In this document: piece by piece, positions 31,877-42,067 of the stretch
Layout of the letters: each line of letters opens with the position of its first letter
How positions within the stretch are numbered: the first letter of the stretch is position 1
Source: Oikopleura dioica
Lineage: Eukaryota > Chordata > Appendicularia > Copelata > Oikopleuridae
Length of the DNA: 64,000 bases
Assembly (NCBI GenBank): GCA_907165135.1
Contig: OU015567.1
Coordinates: 811,001 to 875,000, forward strand
Direction of reading: 5' to 3'
Program-made: the position numbers and the translations under genes
The notes under the pieces: generated by a model
What the model saw: the letters and a program-made list of their open reading frames with translations, nothing else
Databases searched by the model: none
What the model was told of the DNA's origin: nothing

Positions 31877-32440
31877 ACTTCTGCGGAGCAAAATCCTGAC
31901 CTCAATATTTTTAGTGCTTAGTTTGTAGCGCAGAATCTAAGGAGTCGAATGGTACAATTTTTATGTGTCCAAGCCACGAAGAATGTCAAATTCTAGCGCC
32001 TAAAGTACCTGAAAATGACAGGTCATGAAGCCCTGTGTCTCCACAAATTTTCGAAAAAGTATGGACATATGGGTATCATTCGAAAGCCAAGCTGAAACTG
32101 TGTATGGGCACCTGGTGCGCAAGTAATGATTCTGAAAAAATTTTTATTGAAAATTTTTTGTCTCAAAAATATTTTTTCGCTTGGAATTTTCTCTTGCGCA
32201 GTGGGTGCCTATACACAGTTTAAGCTAAGCTTTTCAACGATAGCAAAATCTCCATATAATTCTGAAAATTTTCGGAGATACAGGGCTTCATGACCATTTT
32301 TCAAAAGGGGGCCTTTATGACGTCATATGTGATGACTCAGACCCTCAAAATTATACCATTCGAATCCTTAGGCGTTGTTCTTTCGAATGAGCATAAGAAA
32401 TATAGGGGCTAGAATTTTGCTCCGCAAAAGTCATTTTCAA
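31877..32440. repeat. large foldback repeat
   Basis: Arms of about 230 bp (31877-32120 and 32196-32440) are imperfect inverted copies. Landmarks in both: ATGACTTCTGCGGAGCAAAA, TCGAATGGTA, GGTCATGAAGCCCTGT, AAACTGTGTATGGGCACC and GCGCAAG. No terminal duplication located; no coding capacity. Confidence 0.65.
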
Positions 32441-32693
32441 GTATCAGGTGTCATATTTCGGAAAAAGCGATTTCCACATATTTTCAAACACGCCTCGAGC
32501 CCACAAAATTATAAATTTTTTCAAACTAAATATATGAAGCTCACTCTCACAATTTTGCCCTCTTTTAATTTAAGTCGAAAAGTTGTATTTAGAAGCAACT
32601 TACTTTGATCAAGAAATATAATGAAGGACAGTTTGATTCTCCAAAAATCTTTATGTAATAACCAAGATTCAAAAAATGGTAGACACTGACTAT

Positions 32694-32766
32694 GTAGCGA
32701 ATGTCCCCGAATGTCCCCAATGTCCCCGAATGTCCCTGAATGTCCCCAATGTTCCGAATGTTCCCG
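32694..32766. repeat. GAATGTCCCC minisatellite, left arm
   Basis: Tandem units of about 10 bp (GAATGTCCCC/AATGTCCCC). An inverted shorter array (GGGGACATTC units) lies at 33295-33330, so the two arms bracket the 296-bp MITE at 32783. Confidence 0.75.
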
Positions 32767-32782
32767 TCAAATCTTACAAAAA

Positions 32783-33078
32783 GGGTGTAGGGCGGCCACG
32801 TTCTGCAGCAGAACGGCGTTCTGCAAATGCAGAATGGCGTTCTGCAAATACAGAACGGCGTTCTGCACTCAAAATATATGCGCTTCGCGCCTGTCTTAAA
32901 GGAAATCTCAGAATTTTTCAAGTATGAGTTATTCTTTAAGCTTAGCTGAATGCGTTAAAACTGATAAGAATCAAGTTACATCGTAAAAATTCTCATGCAG
33001 AACGCCATTATGCATTTGCAGAACGCCGTTCTGTTTTTGCAGAACGCCGTTCTGGCAGAACGTGGCCGCCCGTCACCC
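32783..33078. mobile_element. GGGTGTAGGGCGGCC-family MITE with 8-bp duplication
   Basis: 296 bp. Ends GGGTGTAGGGCGGCCACG and complement of CGTGGCCGCCCGTCACCC; perfect duplication TACAAAAA at 32775-32782 and 33079-33086. Subterminal arms are built from GCAGAACGCCGTTCTGC-type palindromes repeated five or more times, giving a strong predicted cruciform. Confidence 0.85.
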
Positions 33079-33294
33079 TACAAAAACACTGGAAAACGAG
33101 AACTAAACAACAACTTCTCTGTCTCAAGAACGTTATTGTTTTGACAAATAGTCAAAATAAGGTAGCGCTCCGCGCAATTCGTGGAAGAAAACTCATTGAT
33201 TTTGGTAAAAACTCGTCTCTAGAACAAAATTATTTTGAAAATTTCTGTTTTCCCTGTGATATATATTTTTTTCAAAAGGCCAAAAACTAAAAAT

Positions 33295-33330
33295 CGGGGA
33301 CATTCGGGACATTGGGGACATTCGCTACAT
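33295..33330. repeat. GAATGTCCCC minisatellite, right inverted arm
   Basis: GGGGACATTC-type units, inverted relative to 32694-32766; both arms end in GCGAATGTCCCC/GGGGACATTCGC next to GTAG/CTAC. Confidence 0.65.
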
Positions 33331-33453
33331 TGCAAGGGCTTTCCCAAAAAATGACGATTTCCGAAGTTTTCACCATGCGAATTGGCCTCCGGGCATAGCC
33401 TAGACTCATCTTTTTCGGCATAAATAGATAGCAAAAGTCAAAAACTCTCTTAA

Positions 33454-33798
33454 GGACCCCCCCCCCACTCACTTTTCCTCAAAATAACGAAAATTTCAAA
33501 ACCGCCATATTTTGGCTTCTTTATGTGCCTGGAACTTTTATTTATCATACAAACTTGGTCGGAGCAATTTCAGACCAATAAAAATCAAAAATTTTACTAA
33601 AATTAGGTTTTTTCGTCGTTTTTCGTCAAAAACTCCAATTTTCAAAGGCGATTTTGAGGGTGTTCGAGTCGAGATAGACCCCCAAAAAATGAAGCCTCAA
33701 AATCGTTATTTGACCCGTAGAATCCATTTCCGGGGTCAAAATTTTAAAATTCCGAAAATTGATTTTTCAAAAATTGTTGACGGGGGGGGGGGGGGTCC
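33454..33798. mobile_element. TTAA-flanked GGACCCCC-family MITE
   Basis: 345 bp between TTAA (33450-33453) and TTAA (33799-33802); ends with C9 and G14 runs in inverted orientation. The body is closely related to 19333-19668. Confidence 0.78.
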
Positions 33799-33921
33799 TT
33801 AAATTATATCATTCGCGGCCCTGGGACAATTTTAAAAAAGGGATAACTTCTTCATTTTCATGGAAACACCTCCAAAATGACCACTTCAAGCCAGTGTTCC
33901 AAATTTTGAGAAAAATCCGTG

Positions 33922-34010
33922 TTTCCCTGTTTCCCTCTCATTTTTTAAATTGCTGTTTCCCTGTTTCCCTGTTCCCCAGGGAAACAATTTCCCTGTTTCC
34001 CTCATCAGTT
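33922..34010. repeat. TTTCCCTG minisatellite, array 1
   Basis: Tandem units TGTTTCCC/TTTCCCTG with interruptions. The same unit recurs in both orientations at 34275-34470. Confidence 0.8.
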
Positions 34011-34274
34011 TTACCTCCAAAATTTTTTTGCATTTCAATTTTTTTTCTTTTTAAAACCGATTATATTGTTTATTCGAAGAATTCGCGAAGATTTTCCGTG
34101 TAAATTTGGCCCATTTCGAGCAAAGGACCTCAGTCTGGTAGTTAGTGATGAAGGTCTCTAGAACAAATTTGAAATTTCCTCGACTGTTTTTGTTGTTTTT
34201 TTGTGAACAAAACTGCATTCTAGAGGGGTTTTTTGATGGAAACGAGGGCTCTTAGAAAAATAAATCATCAATAG

Positions 34275-34470
34275 GGAAACAGGGAAACAGTTTCCCTGTT
34301 TCCCTGTTTTGAAAAATGGCTGTTTCCCTGTTTCCCTGTTTTGAAAATGGCTGTTTCCCTGTTTTCCTGTTTTCCACTATCAGAAGAAATGCGTGTTTCC
34401 CTGTTTCCCGGTTCCCTGTCAAACAGGGAAACAGGAAAACTGTTTCCCATTTTAGGGAAACAGGGAAACA
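34275..34470. repeat. TTTCCCTG minisatellite, array 2 with inverted halves
   Basis: Starts with GGGAAACAGGGAAACAG, switches to repeated GTTTCCCTGTTTCCCTG, and ends again in GGGAAACAGGGAAAC, so the array contains internal palindromes. Confidence 0.8.
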
Positions 34471-35259
34471 CAAATTTGGAACACTGCTTCAAGCTCAATT
34501 TTCTTGACGATTGGGAAGAATGATCAATGTATTTTTTGTTGCTCTTTACCTGACCTTACCAAAAATTATAAGAAATTTTTAAAATTCACACTTTTGCAAA
34601 ACCAATGGGGACCCTCCTAAGTCCCGAAATCTAGCCAGAAATTTCAGAAACAGGAATTCTTGGTAAATAACTAGGAGATTGGATTTTCGGGAGCGGGGTG
34701 CTCTCGGAGATCGGGCTCTTGTCAAAAATTCAGTACTTTTTACAAGAGTAGTACGAGTAGTATCACAAATAATTGTAAAATGCAGCATATTGCATAATAT
34801 ACAATGTATATGCTTCCATATTTATTACTATCTGAGTAATCACCCTGCTAAGTTCTTAGTTGACTATAAATAAATTCACAAAAACATTAATTCTGTCACA
34901 TGATTCACGTCACTTTATCCAATGGAAAACAGCATGTGAATAAAAACTTTGATGGCGTGTCTAATATTTAGAACATCTTCAAAAGGATATCCAAAATGAA
35001 CTTTTGAAAGGGCGTCTCTTCTAAAACATGCTTACGCACCGTTCATAATTTAAACTTCCGGATGACGCGACCGCGAACGCAAAAATGGCTCCCTTTCCAA
35101 AAAGCTTTTTGAAGGTCATTTATTTTACATCGTCACCAGCCCCGTCAAATGTTGAGTTTACTTGAGATTTGTTGTCATTTAATCGCTGGGTTTCTGAATT
35201 TCTTGTTTTAGTAATATTTATAGGAAAATCGTAGAGGAAAGCTGAATATGAGTCGACGA
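34471..35259. other. intergenic, holds dispersed-repeat copy 2
   Basis: 34975-35150 is the second copy of the 29730-29925 block. Otherwise no exon or repeat recognised. Confidence 0.4.
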
Positions 35260-35970
35260 TCAATTTTGAACGCAGAAATAAGCTGTTGCTTCAAAAATTA
35301 TTGGGATATCGTTTTGATGAGCGTGGCTGCCGATGACTTTTGTCTCAATTACTTCTTTGTTTGCAACGTTGATTCTTTCGACTGGGAAGCTTCCACTCGG
35401 AGCTGCTTTATCGCCAGAAACTACGTAGATGTAGTCACCGATTCTCAATGCTGAGCCATAGCTGTTTGACTTCACAATAATACGGATAAATTACTTAAGT
35501 TTGCATCGATTTTTGTATAACCTCTTGAAGAGAACCGATAAGCTTCCATGCGTTTTCATTCAAAATCCAAATGTCACGAGTGTGCTCAAAGTTGGGTTCA
35601 TCCCATCCACCGATCATCAGCATTGCTCCACTTTCCAAACCAGCTAGTGTGTGTCCATCTAGGGTGGGCAAAAGCTTGTGGTTAGGGATGTCGTAGATGA
35701 AGGGGCGTTTTTTCACCTCTGGTTGGCCCAACCAATCAATACTGGACTCTTATTGGTTAACAACCTCTGTCTCCGTTATCAATCGGAATAGCAGAAGAAC
35801 CTTGCCCAAACGGAAGAATCAATCGACTTGGTAGCTTTTTGATCGTGCAATCGTCAATTCTTGAAATCTTGAAAACAATAAAATGTCGCTTCTAGGTCAC
35901 CGCTCAATTGTGCCGTTTGTAAATCAGTGTTTCCTCCAAAATGTACATTTTCCCTCTGACAGCAGCAAAA
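35260..35970 (-). CDS. kelch-repeat protein 2, 5' end unresolved
   Basis: Three kelch-type blades are visible. 35260-35461 (last exon; YGSALRIGDYIYVVSGD, stop at 35260); 35522-35741 (SGAMLMIGGWDEPNFEHTRD then IWILNENAW), joined by a 60-bp GT-AG intron; further upstream KMYI, then GGNTDLQTAQLSGD, separated by a one-base break at four As (about 35937-35940, plus strand). Kelch repeats form beta-propellers that bind partner proteins. The paralogue at 39848-41632 has the same IWxLxxxxW blade. No signal peptide or first exon was found, and one intron near 35742-35764 does not close in phase, so the model is partial. Confidence 0.6.
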
Positions 35971-36115
35971 GAAGTTAATTGAAGATTTATTCCGGGTGAA
36001 TCAATTTTAGCGGTTTTTTGGTCTGTCCATCGCAAGCGAAGAAGTAAGAAGAGAGTAAGGAGTAAGGAGAAAGAGACAATAATATAATAGTATAGTAATA
36101 TAATAGTATAATCTT

Positions 36116-36520
36116 TAAATTCGGCCACCTATAGCCGAATTATTTGTTTATATTTTCAATAATTCTGAATGAAAAATTCGGCCAAATTGACCGAATTATT
36201 GCTCAGATTTTACAAAGTATTTTGGTGAAAAATTCGGCCAGCGAAATTCTCAGTGGAGACTCATTTTTCTTTTTCGAAGCTCGCGCAATCGCTATGAATG
36301 GACAGGACAGTAAATGGACTTTTCGTAATCGGTGCTTATTACGTTCGATCTCGTTATAATTATAGCTTAATTGCCTGACTAAAAACAAGTCGAAGATTTG
36401 TTGGCCGAAATTTTCATTCAAAGACCGTTCAATTTTGGTCAAAAAATTCGGCCACGCTGGCCGAATTTTTCTTCTAAAATATGATTTTATAGAATTCGGC
36501 TTTTGGCCGAATTTTGAGGT
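36116..36520. repeat. AATTCGGCC palindrome cluster
   Basis: AATTCGGCC and its inverse GGCCGAATT occur at least seven times, several as short hairpins (for example AATTCGGCCACGCTGGCCGAATT around 36448-36471), and the two ends of the region are inverted. A foldback transposon is likely; no duplication found. Confidence 0.55.
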
Positions 36521-36626
36521 CATACTACCATAAGAACAGCGAATTCATTCAATCAAGAAGAGCCGGAAATCTGTATTTCTTTCGAGGAATTATTTATTGA
36601 CAAGGATTTTTCACAAAAAAATAATG

Positions 36627-38920
36627 CTAAATTTGAGCATCAGCAATTCCCAAAACCGTATGTCTCGCGGGAGGGATCGGAACAACCGGAGTTTTCGTAT
36701 GTTTGCGCGTCGAGGTTAAACTCTGCTTGTCCGAGTTTTTGATATCGTCTACTTTCTTTGACGAGGAAAAGGACAGTCGGTATTTACAGAAGGCAATCAA
36801 GACGAACAAAACAAGAAGGACAAAGACAGCGATGATGAATAGTAACGTCGTTACCACAACAGGATATATTTCTGAAAATGAAAAGTAAGCATCTTTTGCG
36901 TAAAAATGAGGGTTGAAACCTGTATTTGCAGATTTACTGGTTTCGACCATGACCTCATCTTGCATTCCCGGGCTACGCTTTCGTGAATCCAATTCGCTTC
37001 TTAAAAATTGAAGTTCAGAAATTTACTTTTTAAATGCATGTATGTACCGCCATTTTGATCGACATGGAATAATGATGGCTTATCAAAGCAAAACCTTAAA
37101 TGAGCCGAAACCTCCAGATTCGAATTGAATATTTTTCGATAAAATTAAGGCGAGTACCTATCAATATTTCAATATTGACGTCGTCGACTTCTTCGCGCTC
37201 TTTAAATTTTTCTGACAGAGCTCGCCTTGAAGCGCGTGATCGATTTGATTTCGCCGGGAAAAGGCGAGATCCAGCTCTACAATATTTTCAAATAAGACAC
37301 AGGTCTCTGACCAAACACAACTAAGGCAGGTATTTTTGCTTCGTTATGTTACCTGACAAAATCAAGCACGGATTTAAGCTTTACAAGGGTCGAGTTGAGA
37401 GCGGTTTGATAATCGAGCCACCGGATTAGCTCGTTGTTTTCCTTCAACATGGTTTTCGGAAGATTTTTCGGCCCTGACTCAGGGTTTCAACACTGGTTGC
37501 CAGCCCGAGGGATTCGTTTTCACGGAAAAACCAGTGCCTTGAGCAAAAGACCCTTGAAATTAAACGTCGTTTCCTCGCAGCCTTCTGAGCTCGCGGATTG
37601 GCAATACAGCTTATCCTTTGCTGCCAAGTTGTGGCCATTGTATCGTTTTGTGTATCCAAGAAAAATGTTGCCCTTCGCCGATTTCGCCTTGCAAAGTCGA
37701 ATTCATCCTTCGCTCGAGCGAGATTCGCTTTTTGCGTCTCGTAAGGGCCCGGAACCCACGAATTGCCCCAGTAGTAGTTTGAGCTTGGATCGTTGTTGGG
37801 TTCGTTTTTGCAGCCTGAGAGCTTCCAGGAGCAGTTTTCTTGATTGCAGATGCAGGTCATTCGGCTGCTGATCGCTTAAATTTGCTTTTTTCAGATTTTT
37901 GGATGAGAAAAAACGATACCTTTGTATTTTAACCCTCCAGAGCTGCCAGAATTGCCAAAATACACCGTGTTCAAGAGCCTCTTTTGATTGTCAAAAACTT
38001 TGGCCTTTCCCGACTCAATTTTCTCGAATTTCGAGTCGAACACCATCTCGTACTCGTAATCGTAGTAAATGTCTTCTCTCCATTGAATCGTCCCGTAAAA
38101 TTTTCGGTCAGCAGCGACATATCGCCAATTTTCAAAGTATTTTCGAAAGCTGTTTTTCATCAAATCGGTTTTGAACTCCGACACTTTTGCGTAAAAATCG
38201 GTGAAGATTGAGTACAAAGGGCCTTTTCAAGCGGATCAAAAATGATGTCGTGACAAATTGTTGTCTTCCTTGATTTCAAGGAGTGTATTTTTGAACCGGC
38301 CCTTGAGCTTGAATTTTTCCAGTTACAATATTGATTATGTTCGTGTTTTCATAAGAAACATAGGGTTGGGAGTTGAAATGATAAGATGCGAGGCCTTCCA
38401 CTTCAAAGCCCGTTGTTTCCTATTAATAATTGATCAGTGATTTGAGAGATTGTCTTCCAGGAGCAAAACAACTTGATGCACAGACTTACATTGATGGACA
38501 CGCTGGTATCAACAAAGACCTTCCCCCCAGGACCCCTCGTTCCATCCTTCAATCCATGAATATTTTTCGCGATGGTCACTGGCTGGCAATAACTCTCCAA
38601 GTCCTTGCAAATCGTCCCCGCTTTGACCATTCCTCGTACAGGGTAGACTCGGCCAATGTCAGGATCGTAGCAGATGAAGTTGTTGACTTTTTTGATCACA
38701 GTTCCAGTCGTGTAGTATTTTGCTTTGTACAGATCGACTTCGCAGTAGCGACCTGATGATTCGGTTTCGTTTGCTTTTGGGCTTTATTTGTTTTAAATAT
38801 GCTTGCTGTAAATAAAGTATTGTTCTCATAGAAAAGACTTTCAAACAATTTTCCTAAGATCCATCGTCGGGCAAATCCCAGCCGGAATTCCATAATCCAC
38901 TGGTTTGTGGTTCTGAACAC
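36627..38920 (-). CDS. orphan multi-exon type I membrane protein
   Basis: Minus-strand exon fragments, in order: about 38506-38740 (GRYCEVDLYKAKYYTTGTV, CYDPDIGRVYPVRGMVKAG, CKDLESYC), about 38290-38420 (TTGFEVEGLASYHFNSQPY), about 37906-38225 (WREDIYYDYEYEMVFDSKFE), about 37500-37875 (CICNQENCSWKLSGCKNEP, WGNSWVPGPYETQKANL), about 37150-37280 (SEKFKEREEVDDVNIEIL), and the last at 36627-36990 with a membrane segment (VVVTTLLFIIAVFVLLVLFV) and a basic tail. Earlier sequence (38835-38920, GIPAGICPTMDL) may be the start. The ectodomain is rich in Tyr, Asp and paired cysteines; no domain recognised. One frame break is suspected near 38225. A GCTCGGCAACC-family remnant lies at 37469-37512. Confidence 0.5.
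37469..37512. mobile_element. solo end of GCTCGGCAACC-family MITE
   Basis: CCCTGACTCAGGGTTTCAAC followed by ACTGGTTGCCAGCCCGAG is one terminus of the family; the other end is absent. It lies at the edge of an exon of the orphan membrane-protein gene. Confidence 0.55.
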
Positions 38921-38960
38921 CTTCTTTTTTAACCATGTATTTAATCATCATTTTTCTGCG

Positions 38961-39847
38961 CGTTTTTATTCTTGTTTTCTCGCCGAAAAGGAAAAGCGGT
39001 TTTTATAAGTAGCGAAAGCAGCTTTCAAGTTATGTAGAAAAAGCGAGACGTGGATAAATAATTCAGAAGGGCAAATGGAACGTAAAGTGAATCTGACAAA
39101 TGAACCTGAAGGATGGAGGCAAGGACGAGTGCGCGAGACGGGTCGATTGTGCCGACTCGGGCTTCTGTGAAATTCGCTTTTTTGGGATTTTTCAGAATTT
39201 ATTTGACAAGAATTTTTTTCTTAGAAAACGGGAAAAATTTTTTTGTGAATCCTTTCCCATAATTTTCTGCTTTAATTTCTTATTTAATTTCGCTCTCTTT
39301 CTTTCCAACGCGTTTAAATTTATCTTTCCAGCTCTAGAATCAGTTCCTTCGCCCCTTGAGCAGTCCCAAGAGACAGAAATATTTAAAACGCATCAAATAT
39401 GCATGCGAAGAAAGCTGCGCTGACAATAGCAGCTTTTCAGCAAGTTGAGGGATGTGGAATCGAGGAATTGATTATGACTTTGGCTCAGGCAGATTAAACA
39501 GGTTAATGTGGACTCAACGAGGGTCGATTTGAATTCACAATAGATGAAAAAACGTGGTCCAGAAGATCGAAACAGCCCTTCAGCTTAACGAAAAACTTTG
39601 ATAAATGTTAATCACTATTGCTCGTCTTGCTGGTCTTTCCGAATGCTCTGGCCTGGCTACGATCAATGATTTTCCTCTCGAAGCTGAAAGTGTCATTCGT
39701 GAGCTAATTGATCTCGGAATTCTTATCAATGCCGATAAGCTTGTTGCACTGTATTTTTTTACAACACTTTTTCAAAAATATACTCCAATAAAACAAATTT
39801 CAGTCAATTTCTTGCCTAGACGTCTTCCTCAGCCTCTTTTTTATTCC
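38961..39847. other. intergenic, nothing supported
   Basis: Plus-strand frames here (for example 39100-39423) are AT-driven and lack motifs. No repeat family recognised. Confidence 0.4.
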
Positions 39848-41632
39848 TCAATTGATCACACAGTAATTGTCAGGCACAAGCATCGCATAAGGGTCATCCC
39901 AATTTTTAAGGCTGGGCAAATGCTCAAGATCTTCCCCTTCGATGGAAGTAAAATCTTCGTTGAATATGAACTTGGTGAACATCCAATCTCCCGAGTATCC
40001 TCCAAGGACCATTATCTTTTAAAACATCAAATGAACAAAATCCCAAAGTGAAATCAACTGACCTCGTTGTTAGGAAAAAGAACAGCTCTTGCGTATCCTC
40101 TGAATGATGTCCTAAAAATTTCAGTAATAAAATTTAGTAAATAATAAACTTTTAGTAATAAAAGTCGCTCGATTCTCTTACCAGGGAACGAGTCCAATAT
40201 TTTCCCACTGATTTTTGTGAAGTCGCCAGATTTTTCGATTTGAGCTTTTAAATTGCTGAATTTCTTGCTATTTTTATATTTTCACTGACCTCGTCCTTCC
40301 TGGAATGATGACCAGTCCGAATTCCCCCGAAACAGCGCAATAAGCACTAAGACCTTTTCCTGTATTATCTTCTTCGGGAAACGTCAAACTCTCATCTTCG
40401 ATCCATCCACTGGCCGGGCTACAAATATTCTCAGCCTTTTTTTCGGTTTTTTCTTCATTTAATCACCTAAGCCATTCAACTGAATTCCTGTATATTCCGA
40501 ATTTACTATCATAGCCACCAAGTAGTATCGAAAAAAGGTCGCCAGGGTGATCAGGATTTTGGTAAAGTGGAATATGACCACCGATATACAAATGACTTCG
40601 TGTAGTCTCTGGTAAAACCTCCAGGATTTCTGAGCCATCGTATCTTAGAATCAGTTGGAGGTGAGTTTAATGACAAGATTACCGATAAGCATTTTTGTAC
40701 CCATCATAAACCATGATGAACGGCTGTGGCTCGTCGTCAACCTTCCAGTACGTCTGTCCAACTGATCCTTCGAAGCAGTCAAATTCAAAAGAAACCCCTT
40801 CGGCTTTCTTTATATCGCATCCATCAAGAACATGCGGCCCGTGCTCCTTTCCTCCTTCGAAATTGACATACCATCCTCCGAATAAATAATTTCTTCCCTT
40901 GTATAAAACTGAACATCCTTCCTTGGCCGAGAATTCTAGCCGATCAGGACCATTGTGATACCACGAAACCTAAAAAGGAAGATCAGAAACGGGAAGGGAA
41001 TTTTTTCTCACTTTTAAATCTTGAGTAAAACTTTGAAAATTCGCAAGAGCAGGGTCTCGGCCGCTTTCACCGTGCATTATCAAGACGGAATTCAGCTCTT
41101 CTGCTTCCGGATCTTCGCATTCATAATGGGGACATGGACAACCGTTTGGGCAGTTTTCTTCGCAAGGGCAGTCGAGAATGTTCTGTGAGTATTCTACGGT
41201 ACAAAGAGTGAGACAACTCGAGTTCCCGCCGCAGTTTCCGATGCATTCCATCAGCTCTTGCTCAAGATCTGCCAGGCATTTTATATGCTCCTCGTTCTCT
41301 TCAGGAAAAGCACAAATGTTGCAAATATCAGCTGGACAATCCTGGCAGCCTGCAGGGCAATCAATGTGGCAAGGACATCCATCAATACAGTCAAATCCTT
41401 CCCGGACGCAGGAATTTTCGCAAAGTGCATCCCCATTTTGACAGTTGCCTAGACATGCCAAAAGATCATTGCCACAGCTTGTTGAGCAGATTTCACCAAG
41501 ATCAAGGTCTGTGCAAGTTTCGTTGAGCTTCGGAAGCTGGTGGAAAAAACTTTCTCTTGCGAAATTATCGAAAACTGGAAGAGCCATATTTTGCATTTCA
41601 GAGGCAGTTTTCAAGCGATTCAATGCGGCAGC
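39848..41632 (-). CDS. cysteine-rich plus kelch-repeat protein 1
   Basis: Seven exons: 41012-41632, 40683-40969, 40467-40643, 40290-40435, 40182-40244, 40063-40111, 39848-40015; introns 36-70 bp, GT-AG. Exon 1 encodes about 200 residues with some 34 cysteines in modules such as CPAGCQDCPADIC and CEENCPNGCPCPHYEC. Later exons encode kelch blades (YKGRNYLFGGWYVNFEG, SHLYIGGHIPLY, ILLGGYDSKFGIYRNSVEWL, IWRLHKNQWENIGLVPW, IMVLGGYSGDWM), ending CVIN. An extracellular beta-propeller protein is likely; the cysteine stretch resembles modules of larvacean kelch proteins (from memory). A signal-peptide exon should lie upstream of the AG acceptor at 41633-41634 but was not found. The junction between exons 3 and 4 is out of phase by one base next to an A7 run. 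Confidence 0.78.
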
Positions 41633-42067
41633 TGATTATTTCTCAGAAAAGAAGAAATAGACTTCGGTGAAATTTTTAACATTTATTTATTCATTCTTTG
41701 TTCAACTGAGGCAGGACAGTAGCAGGCTTTTTTCTTTCGAGCCTGTTAAAATTTATTAAGAATTTATTTACAGCTTTGTTTGATTTTTTTAATTTATATA
41801 TACGTCCGTTTTCTTGGCTATCGTTTTTTTTTGTCTGGGCGTTTTGTTTTTGTGTAGCTATAATACAGTATTTTCCGGATTGGACTATTGATGATTTTTT
41901 GAGGATTTTTGGAGTTTCTTTTTGAACAAATCGGGTCTTTCCTTTTTTTTAACTTAGATTTGAGGCATCAAGGCAATTCCATATTTTCGTTCATCAGGAA
42001 TCAGTTTTGGTAAAGTTGAAAATAATTTGTTGAACTTTGACTTGTATTGCGTTGTTGGGTGGACTTC
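41633..42067. other. intergenic, nothing recognised
   Basis: AT-rich spacer between the netrin 3' end and the kelch gene; should hold the first exon and promoter of the kelch gene, not identified. Confidence 0.4.

Noticed and set aside
37434-37871. 145-codon plus-strand frame
   Set aside because: Minus strand carries the cysteine-rich exon of the orphan membrane protein with matching splice sites.
39605-40051. 148-codon plus-strand frame
   Set aside because: The opposite strand holds the last kelch exons (GGYSGDWM) with correct splice phases, so the plus frame is an antisense shadow.
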